Shown here: one piece after another, positions 32,666 through 38,120 of the stretch
Numbering within the stretch: position 1 is the first letter of the stretch
How the letters are laid out: each line of letters opens with the position of its first letter
Source: Prevotella sp.
GTDB lineage: Bacteria > Bacillota > Clostridia > Christensenellales > UBA1242
Length of the DNA: 38,120 bases
Assembly: GCA_023666145.1 (NCBI GenBank)
Contig: JAMPCO010000007.1
Span: 8,447-46,566, forward strand
Direction of reading: 5' to 3'
Notes under the pieces: generated by a model
Seen by the model: only the letters and a program-made list of their open reading frames with translations
What the model was told of the DNA's origin: nothing
Database searches by the model: none
Program-made: the position numbers and the translations under genes

Positions 32666-33136
32666 CTATGGTTTAACACATCCGCAATAATTTTGTCGAT
32701 ACATTTTTAACTGTTTCGACAATTCGACGCTGCGTTTGAAGCCGTCTTGCTTCTTAAAGTCGCTGGGGACATAGCGGTCGCTGATACTGGCGCCGATTTG
32801 GTTAATCAACGCGGCATCCTTGTGGGGACTGGTGGTCAACGAAGTGGCAAAATAATCAAAGCCTAATTTTTGGACATAGGCAAAGGCATTTTGCAAACGC
32901 AACGTAAAACAACGCGCACAATTTTGGTTTTGCCAATTTTCGTGTTGGTACGGGTGCACAATTACTTTGTCGGTCAATCGGTACAGCCCAGCCAAACGGC
33001 GGTCAAATTCCTCCTGCGAATCCAAATTATCGCCCCAAAACAAACAAGTCACATCGTAATCGACCGACAAGCGTTCCACCGCCACCGTCGCACAAGGGCC
33101 ACAACACGCCGCCAATAACAGCCGCGGTTTAGGCAT
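32666..33136 (-). CDS. queH: Epoxyqueuosine reductase QueH
   Basis: QueH reduces epoxyqueuosine to queuosine in tRNA, the last step of queuosine synthesis, and is not related in fold to QueG. In 156 residues the metal-binding Cys motifs occur in order: LLAACCGPCA, NCARCFTLRL and MYRQNYCGC, with GFDYFATSLTTSPHK between. This is the full QueH pattern. The ATG at 33136 overlaps the end of plsX by eight bases. Confidence 0.9.
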   Translation of the reverse strand: MPKPRLLLAACCGPCATVAVERLSVDYDVTCLFWGDNLDSQEEFDRRLAGLYRLTDKVIVHPYQHENWQNQNCARCFTLRLQNAFAYVQKLGFDYFATSLTTSPHKDAALINQIGASISDRYVPSDFKKQDGFKRSVELSKQLKMYRQNYCGCVKP

Positions 33137-34154
33137 TGTCCCCGAGCAACGGTTCGACCTGCGCCAACGCGGCTTCAATCCGTGCATTCAAATCTAAATC
33201 AACCACCGAGGTCGCATACTTCAACGCCGAAGCAACTTTCGTGGCGTCGGCATTACCATGCATTTTGACCACGGATTTTTTCAAACCTAAAAAAATCGTC
33301 GCGTTGGTTTTGTCTAATTTATCGGCTTTGAAACGCTTTAATTTACCACCCAAGCATAACGCCCCAATTTTACCGCCCAAACTGGCACTCATAATGGATT
33401 TTACCGATTTGAAAACAAACTTAACCGTACCCTCGATGCCCTTCAACAAAATATTACCCCAAAAACCGTCGGCAACTACCACATCGACGACTCCATGGAA
33501 CACTTGGTCGGCTTCGACATTGCCAACAAAGTTAATGATTTGTGCATCACGTAATTTACACAATAACGCGTGCGCCTGTTTCACGACTTCGTTTCCTTTC
33601 ACGTCTTCCGCGCCCACATTCAATAAACCAATCCGCGGTGCCGCGAGACCCATGGCTTTTTTGTACTCATTGGCCATCACCGCAAACTGGACTAATTGTA
33701 CCGCCGTGCAATCCATGTTCGCACCGCAATCCAACAACATGAAATCTTGTCCGTCGTGCATGGTTGGCAAGTTCGGGCAGAGCGCGGGACGACTGACCCC
33801 CGCAATGCGCCCCACTTTCATAAAACCACCAGTCAAAACCGCCCCCGTCGAACCTGCCGAAACCAACGCGCCACAATCGTCACGTGTTTTTAATTGTTCC
33901 AAGCCCAACACCAAACTACTGTTCGGTTTGGAGCGAATGGCTTGCGTGGGATGTTCGTCCATCGCAATGTTAACTTTGGTATCAATGATTTCGACGCGGT
34001 CGCCAAATTGCGCCACTTGCGGTTGAATCACACTGGCATCACCCACCAAAATCAATTGTAATTCAGTATTTTGTTGCAAAGCGGTCACCGCCCCACCGAG
34101 CATCGCAGGTAAACCGTTGTCACCACCCAAACAATCTAAAACGATTTTTTTCAT
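33129..34154 (-). CDS. plsX: Phosphate acyltransferase PlsX
   Basis: PlsX makes acyl-phosphate from acyl-ACP for phosphatidic acid synthesis. In 341 residues are IVLDCLGGDNGLP (family DxxGGDxxP), SAGSTGAVLTGGF, RPALCPNLPT, LLDCGANMDC and VVADGFWGNILLKGIEG, which are all typical. The ATG at 34154 lies six bases after TATCAT, with a TTGCCA-complement -35 (TGGCAA) 16 bp further upstream. Unlike many Firmicutes, no fabD/fabG/acpP follows; queH does. Confidence 0.92.
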   Translation of the reverse strand: MKKIVLDCLGGDNGLPAMLGGAVTALQQNTELQLILVGDASVIQPQVAQFGDRVEIIDTKVNIAMDEHPTQAIRSKPNSSLVLGLEQLKTRDDCGALVSAGSTGAVLTGGFMKVGRIAGVSRPALCPNLPTMHDGQDFMLLDCGANMDCTAVQLVQFAVMANEYKKAMGLAAPRIGLLNVGAEDVKGNEVVKQAHALLCKLRDAQIINFVGNVEADQVFHGVVDVVVADGFWGNILLKGIEGTVKFVFKSVKSIMSASLGGKIGALCLGGKLKRFKADKLDKTNATIFLGLKKSVVKMHGNADATKVASALKYATSVVDLDLNARIEAALAQVEPLLGDNA

Positions 34155-34160
34155 GCTTTC

Positions 34161-34188
34161 ATGATAGCATAATTTAATTGATTTGCCA
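34161..34188 (-). promoter_or_regulatory. plsX promoter, predicted leaderless start
   Basis: -35 TGGCAA (34188-34183), 16 bp, -10 TATCAT (34166-34161), six bases, then ATG at 34154, on the minus strand. Confidence 0.5.
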
Positions 34189-34201
34189 CCATTTTTTCCA
34201 C

Positions 34202-34234
34202 AAAAAAAGAGTTAAGACTGACATCTTAACTCTT
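34202..34234 (-). terminator. tuf terminator
   Basis: On the minus strand, the 11-base arms AAGAGTTAAGA/TCTTAACTCTT with a six-base loop are followed by seven or more T. It lies about 20 bases past the tuf stop. Confidence 0.9.
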
Positions 34235-34255
34235 CGCAGTATGAACAGAAAACGC

Positions 34256-35461
34256 TTATTTAATGATGTCGGCAACCACACCAGAACCAACCGTGTGTCC
34301 GCCTTCACGAATTGCGAAGCGCATACCTTTTTCAATTGCCACGGGAGAAATCAATTTAACGGTCATGGTGACGTTATCACCGGGCATCACCATTTCCACA
34401 CCCTTGGGCAATTCAATCACACCCGTCACGTCGGTTGTACGGATGTAGAATTGTGGACGATAGCCATTAAAGAATGGAGTGTGACGTCCGCCTTCTTCTT
34501 TTTTCAAAACGTAAACTTCGGCCGTAAATTCGGTGTGCGGAGTAATTGATTTCGGAGCAGCCAAAACTTGACCACGTTCGATATCTTTACGTTCAATACC
34601 ACGTAACAACAAACCAGCGTTATCACCAGACATCGCCGAATCCAAAGATTTACGGAACATTTCGATACCGGTAACGGTGGTAGATTTGTTCGCGCCTAAA
34701 CCAACGATTTCCACCACATCGCCAATTTTAACTTGACCACGTTCCACGCGACCCGTCGCAACGGTACCACGACCAGTAATCGTGAACACGTCTTCAACTG
34801 GCATTAAGAATGGTTTATCAATATCACGTTTGGGATCAGGGATGTAGGCGTCAACCGCAGCCATCAATTCATCAATGCATTTCAAATCAGGTGATTGACG
34901 GTTGCCCGCTTGTGCCGCCGCCAAAGCCTTCGCCGCCGAACCTTTAATCACTGGAACTTTGTCGCCAGGGAAACCATTTTTGGTTAACAATTCACGGATT
35001 TCCATTTCGACCAAGTCTTGCAATTCAGCATCATCCGCCAAATCACATTTGTTCATGAACACCACGATGTAAGGAACGCCAACCTGACGTGCCAACAAGA
35101 TGTGTTCACGGGTTTGTGGCATTGGACCATCGGTCGCCGCCACCACCAAGATAGCACCATCCATTTGTGCCGCACCAGTAATCATATTTTTAACGTAGTC
35201 AGCGTGCCCGGGGCAATCCACGTGCGCGTAGTGACGTTTTGCCGTTTGATATTCCACGTGTGCGGTGTTAATCGTAATTCCGCGTGCTTTTTCTTCGGGA
35301 GCAGCATCAATTTCGTCGTATTTTTGTGCTTTTGCGTTACCGTCCAAAGCCAAAGTAGTACAAATTGCCGCCGTTAAAGTGGTTTTACCATGGTCAACGT
35401 GACCGATGGTACCAATATTAACGTGTGGCTTGCTCCTATCAAATTTTTCTTTTTCTGCCAT
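34256..35461 (-). CDS. tuf: Elongation factor Tu
   Basis: EF-Tu delivers aminoacyl-tRNA to the ribosome. In 401 residues are [17 protein letters not shown] (G1), [13 protein letters not shown] (switch I), [14 protein letters not shown] (G3), [10 protein letters not shown] (G4) and GSAAKAL (G5), with domains 2 and 3 complete to SGVVADIIK. The ATG at 35461 follows GGAG at good spacing; a 30-base leader is predicted from the promoter at 35500-35528. It is a single-gene unit with its own terminator, not linked to fusA here. Confidence 0.97.
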   Translation of the reverse strand: MAEKEKFDRSKPHVNIGTIGHVDHGKTTLTAAICTTLALDGNAKAQKYDEIDAAPEEKARGITINTAHVEYQTAKRHYAHVDCPGHADYVKNMITGAAQMDGAILVVAATDGPMPQTREHILLARQVGVPYIVVFMNKCDLADDAELQDLVEMEIRELLTKNGFPGDKVPVIKGSAAKALAAAQAGNRQSPDLKCIDELMAAVDAYIPDPKRDIDKPFLMPVEDVFTITGRGTVATGRVERGQVKIGDVVEIVGLGANKSTTVTGIEMFRKSLDSAMSGDNAGLLLRGIERKDIERGQVLAAPKSITPHTEFTAEVYVLKKEEGGRHTPFFNGYRPQFYIRTTDVTGVIELPKGVEMVMPGDNVTMTVKLISPVAIEKGMRFAIREGGHTVGSGVVADIIK

Positions 35462-35499
35462 TTTCTTTACTTTTCTCCTTTTTTATCGCAAGTGCTTTT

Positions 35500-35528
35500 A
35501 TTATGCAATATAAAAAAAAGTGTGTCAA
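35500..35528 (-). promoter_or_regulatory. tuf promoter
   Basis: -35 TTGACA (35528-35523), 17 bp, -10 CATAAT (35505-35500), on the minus strand. It predicts a leader of about 30 bases with a Shine-Dalgarno. Confidence 0.7.
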
Positions 35529-35548
35529 CTTTTTTTCTCGGATTTAAT

Positions 35549-35577
35549 TTGACAAAAAAGTAAAATTTTACTTTAAT
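35549..35577 (+). promoter_or_regulatory. Promoter of the Rho-like gene, predicted leaderless start
   Basis: -35 TTGACA (35549-35554), 17 bp, -10 TTTAAT (35572-35577), then seven bases to ATG at 35585. Confidence 0.7.
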
Positions 35578-35584
35578 CATTGTT

Positions 35585-36481
35585 ATGTCCATGTGTTTAC
35601 AAATGTCGCGGATATTTGATGACGTTGTGCAACGTAAGCACCTGAGTGAACTGTCTTATGCAACCCAAGTGCGCAGCCGTCCCCTGCCCGACACCGCCGA
35701 GCCTTTGACGGGCTATGTGCATACCTTAGACCAAGGCAACGCCATTTTTATCACCGACGACCGTAAACCATATTTGATTACACTGGAATTTGCGCTTTTT
35801 TATCGTTTACAGACTGGCGACCGCTTGCAAGCCAGAGTGGCTTACGACATGGAGCAAGATAACTATTTGGTCACCGAAGTCGTGGACGTCCAACACGTCG
35901 CGTACGACGATGCGCCCGTTGTCAAATCCAACCGCAGTTTTGATTTGTACGGTTATTCGATTGAGGTGGGTACTTCGGTGATGATTCCCGTCGGTGACAA
36001 TACCGACATTGCCGCTAAGTTCGCCAAAATTTTAACCACACTGCCCAAAGATACCACCCCGATTTTACTTTCGTTCGACGGTCGTCCCACCAATTTCGCC
36101 GACGCACCGACCGCCTACTTTACCAAACCAAGTTACAGCAGCCGGGAGAAATTGATGACCTGTTTGCTAACTTTCTTTCACGCCAAACAGCAAGCCGATG
36201 CTGGGAAAACCGTCGTGTTAATCATCGACAGTTTAGACAAAATGTTTACGGCGTTCAACAACTGTATGCAACAAGCGGGTTTGATTGACCCGAATTTGTA
36301 TTCCAGTGCCGCCGCCATGGATTACGAAAGCATTTTATGTTCCAGCAGCCTTTTGGCCGCGGGCGGTTCGTTGACGATTATCGGTTTACACCACCACGGC
36401 ACTTCCCCGCAAATGGTACAAATCAACAACCGTTTACCACAAATTATGGATGCAGTGTTAAACGTACCAACCAAAGATTAA
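35585..36481 (+). CDS. Rho-like protein with degraded ATPase site (pseudo-Rho)
   Basis: The protein has 298 residues. Segments line up in order with transcription terminator Rho: a cold-shock-like RNA-binding region (about 40-105, GYVHTLDQGNAIFITDD, YRLQTGDRLQARV); SNRSFDLYGYSIEVGTSVMI (Rho: RxxDLxxPIGxGQRGLIV); LLSFDGRPTNFAD (Rho: DERPEEVTD); VVLIIDSLDKMFTAFN (Rho Walker B, LLDSITRLARAYN); and AAGGSLTII (Rho: EEGGSLTII). The Walker A site is lost (IPVGDNT where Rho has PPKAGKT) and the protein ends at IMDAVLNV, where Rho continues LDRR with the arginine finger. It should bind RNA but not hydrolyse ATP. Divergent from tuf and with its own promoter. Role unknown. Confidence 0.6.
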   Translation: MSMCLQMSRIFDDVVQRKHLSELSYATQVRSRPLPDTAEPLTGYVHTLDQGNAIFITDDRKPYLITLEFALFYRLQTGDRLQARVAYDMEQDNYLVTEVVDVQHVAYDDAPVVKSNRSFDLYGYSIEVGTSVMIPVGDNTDIAAKFAKILTTLPKDTTPILLSFDGRPTNFADAPTAYFTKPSYSSREKLMTCLLTFFHAKQQADAGKTVVLIIDSLDKMFTAFNNCMQQAGLIDPNLYSSAAAMDYESILCSSSLLAAGGSLTIIGLHHHGTSPQMVQINNRLPQIMDAVLNVPTKD

Positions 36482-36490
36482 CAGTAACGA

Positions 36491-37423
36491 TTACGCGGCT
36501 TGGCCTTGTTGTGCCCAATAATCCGTCAACCATTGTGGCTGTTCAATTTCAGCATCGGTTTTGGTAAAAGTAAATAAATAAGATGTTTGAACATTGTAAT
36601 CGCCTGGTGACAATGCTACCGCGTCTGCCACTGCCCCAATAATGTTATCTTGGTTGTCAAAATTGATAGTGACCTTCAAATGGCAAGCATCAATCACTTC
36701 TTGTGTATAACGTTCTTGACATTCTTTTTCGTAAGGCAACCAAAGACTATCAAAGTTATCTGGATCCATGCCTGACAAAATATACCAGTAAAATTGGAAA
36801 CCTTTGAAATCGCCTTGCAAGGTTAAACTATATCCATTATCATGTGAAACTTTAATTGCCTCATTGCCATAGACGCTACTGAACGCTTCGTCATAGAATA
36901 ATGCTTTCACCATGGCAAAACGATCGGTACAATATGCTTCAAAAATATTTTCATTTATCTTTGCAACTCGATTATTCTGTTTTTTATAACCTTGACCATC
37001 AGTTGCATAATACTCAAATTCGTACTCACCAGGATTATATTCGTAATCAGCACTCAAATCATTACTGTAAAAATTTTCAAAAGTATAGTTATGATATTGA
37101 TAGATACCATTGCTACGGGATTTATAAAAGGTTTTCTGCGTATCAACATCCACGTCGGTACGAACCTCATCCAAGGTAAACTTACCCATTTTTTCTAACA
37201 GATCGCGATTTCCTTGTCCGTCCGTTGCTGCCATTGTGTGCATCTGTAATGATTCAATCGCCAACGCATTGACAATTATCTCTTTCGCTTCCGCCAAAGT
37301 AATCGTCGTTTGTAATGGGCCTGGCTGTTCGTTTGTGTCTTTTTGTGGCGTGCCACAAGCCCCGAAAGTCAAACCGACCACCAAAACACAAACTAAGCAT
37401 AAAAATAATCTAAACTTTTTCAT
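36491..37423 (-). CDS. Secreted lipoprotein of unknown function
   Basis: In 310 residues the N terminus is a lipoprotein signal (MKKFRLFLCLVCVLVVGLTF then GAC, Cys being the lipidated residue; Phe at -3 is acceptable but not ideal). The mature part is hydrophilic, rich in Asp, Glu, Tyr and Asn, with a tyrosine-rich stretch (YEYNPGEYEFEYYATDGQGY) and no recognised domain. The ATG at 37423 follows GGAGG at ideal distance. It is convergent with the Rho-like gene, with only nine bases between the stop codons and no obvious terminator. Confidence 0.75.
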   Translation of the reverse strand: MKKFRLFLCLVCVLVVGLTFGACGTPQKDTNEQPGPLQTTITLAEAKEIIVNALAIESLQMHTMAATDGQGNRDLLEKMGKFTLDEVRTDVDVDTQKTFYKSRSNGIYQYHNYTFENFYSNDLSADYEYNPGEYEFEYYATDGQGYKKQNNRVAKINENIFEAYCTDRFAMVKALFYDEAFSSVYGNEAIKVSHDNGYSLTLQGDFKGFQFYWYILSGMDPDNFDSLWLPYEKECQERYTQEVIDACHLKVTINFDNQDNIIGAVADAVALSPGDYNVQTSYLFTFTKTDAEIEQPQWLTDYWAQQGQAA

Positions 37424-37443
37424 CGAACCTCCTTTATCACATC

Positions 37444-37472
37444 TTTGTACTAAACAAAACAAAGTTTGTCAA
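37444..37472 (-). promoter_or_regulatory. Lipoprotein gene promoter
   Basis: -35 TTGACA (37472-37467), 17 bp, -10 TACAAA (37449-37444), on the minus strand, with GGAGG and ATG downstream. Confidence 0.6.
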
Positions 37473-37493
37473 TAATCTGTGGCCAATGACAAC

Positions 37494-37521
37494 AAAAAAG
37501 CCACCCGCGAAGGTGGCTTTT
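37494..37521 (-). terminator. Terminator downstream of 16S rRNA
   Basis: On the minus strand, arms GCCACC/GGTGGC (extended by AAA/TTT) are followed by six T. It lies about 115 bases past the 16S 3' end. The interval 37522-37637 shows no tRNA and no 23S start. Confidence 0.85.
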
Positions 37522-37637
37522 GCAATGTTCATTGATTCGGAACTTAATACTTTGTACTTGATTAAATATACACATACGCATACGCGCATTCGACTTTTAA
37601 TTGTGTTGGCACGGTATTCCTACCGCGCGATACTCTT

Positions 37638-38120
37638 AAAAGGAGGTGATCCAGCCGCAGGTTCTCCTACAGCTACCTTGTTACGCCTTAACTCCAATCA
37701 CCGATTTCACCTTAGACGCCTGCTCCCTTGCGGTTGGCACAGCGGTTTTGGGTGCCCTCAGCTCTCATAGCTTGGCGGGCGGTGTGTACAAGACCCGGGA
37801 ACGCATTCACGGCGACATGCTGATTCGCCATTACTAGCAACTCCGATTTCATGTGGGCGGGTTGCAGCCCACAATCCGAATTGAGACTACTTTTTTGAGA
37901 TTCGCTCCATATTACTATATTGCAACTCTTTGTAGTAGCCATTGTAGCACGTGTGTAGCCCAAGGCGTAAGAGGCATGATGACTTGACCTCATCCCCACC
38001 TTCCTCCGTATTACCTACGGCAGTCTCGCTAGGGTTCCCAACTTAATGATGGCAACTAACGATAGGGGTTGCGCTCGTTATCGGACTTAACCGAACATCT
38101 CACGACACGAGCTGACGACA
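37638..38120 (-). rRNA. 16S ribosomal RNA, 3' portion (5' part beyond the window)
   Basis: The reverse strand shows the 3' end GGATCACCTCCTTTT with the anti-Shine-Dalgarno, preceded by AACCTGCGGCTGG, the helix-44 region and GTACACACCGCCCGCC. The 1060-1540 portion (Escherichia coli numbering) is present. Some helix positions differ from common Firmicutes but with compensating changes (for example GGCGA paired with TTCGCC near 37810-37830). The remaining 5' two thirds lie outside the window. Confidence 0.97.

Noticed and set aside
33136..34026. Long plus-strand open frame (about 296 codons) antisense to plsX
   Set aside because: It mirrors plsX, which has all family motifs. The antisense product is low in complexity (Asn/Thr/Pro-rich) and has no ribosome site or promoter.
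37486..37999. Open frames on both strands across the 16S 3' region
   Set aside because: They lie in or against the rRNA gene and its terminator and have no coding features.
1..38120. CRISPR array, prophage or insertion sequence
   Set aside because: No regularly spaced repeats, no transposase, integrase or phage structural genes, and no terminal inverted repeats were seen. The only tandem repeats are the methyltransferase and asparagine-synthetase-like paralogs.

Overview
The window looks like the chromosome of an uncultured, gut-type Firmicute (Clostridia or relatives). The evidence is a long Alu-containing SRP RNA, the LL-diaminopimelate pathway (dapF-dapL), a DnaB/EF-Tu/TypA/PlsX/DnaE set of Firmicute type, and a 16S 3' end with a normal anti-Shine-Dalgarno. 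I cannot place it more exactly. Base composition is moderate, but 6938-10640 is clearly more A+T-rich than its neighbours.

Layout. 1-2540: a DUF2726-like membrane protein, rplS with a long Lys/Ala/Thr tail, a YiiX-like Cys-His hydrolase, tRNA-Lys and a histidine phosphatase. 2600-3123: a MarR regulator. 3154-10587: a minus-strand run of six tightly packed genes. It consists of an A+T-rich cassette (N6-adenine methyltransferase, a DHH-like phosphoesterase, a PD-(D/E)xK nuclease) lying just downstream of tRNA-Val, followed by a GT-C-type membrane protein and two tandem asparagine-synthetase-like ATP pyrophosphatases. 10.6-14.1 kb: tRNA-Val, small membrane proteins, a PdaA-like deacetylase, tRNA-Arg, a flavin reductase-like protein and a hypoxanthine/uracil-DNA glycosylase. 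14.1-17.2 kb: three tandem paralogous methyltransferases. Two carry a poly-G tract at the same codons, one in frame (G10) and one out of frame (G11). 17.2-20.6 kb: dapL, dapF, a metallophosphoesterase and a pseudouridine synthase. 20.6-23.1 kb: a 14-residue Cys-rich peptide gene, a membrane protein, dnaB and SRP RNA. 23.07-34.15 kb: a long minus-strand housekeeping run (HU, MOP flippase, typA, dnaE, pseudouridine synthase, acyl-ACP thioesterase, zinc-ribbon membrane protein, queH, plsX). 34.2-38.1 kb: tuf, a divergent catalytically degraded Rho-like protein, a lipoprotein, and the 3' part of a 16S rRNA gene that is followed by a terminator rather than by 23S.

Regulation. Genes at the head of transcription units repeatedly show a -35, a 16-18 bp spacer and a -10 whose end lies only 6-7 bases before the start codon. 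This predicts leaderless mRNAs (rplS, dnaB, typA, dnaE, plsX, a pseudouridine synthase, the methyltransferases, the Rho-like gene and others). Genes inside operons, and tuf, use ordinary Shine-Dalgarno sites. A palindromic TTGCAA between dnaB and SRP RNA can act as the -35 for both directions with exactly symmetric spacing.

The candidates for something undescribed are the methyltransferase/DHH/nuclease cassette, the phase-variable methyltransferase family, the Rho-like pseudo-ATPase, and the widespread leaderless promoter design. All coordinates and motifs were read by eye. No database search or alignment program was run.
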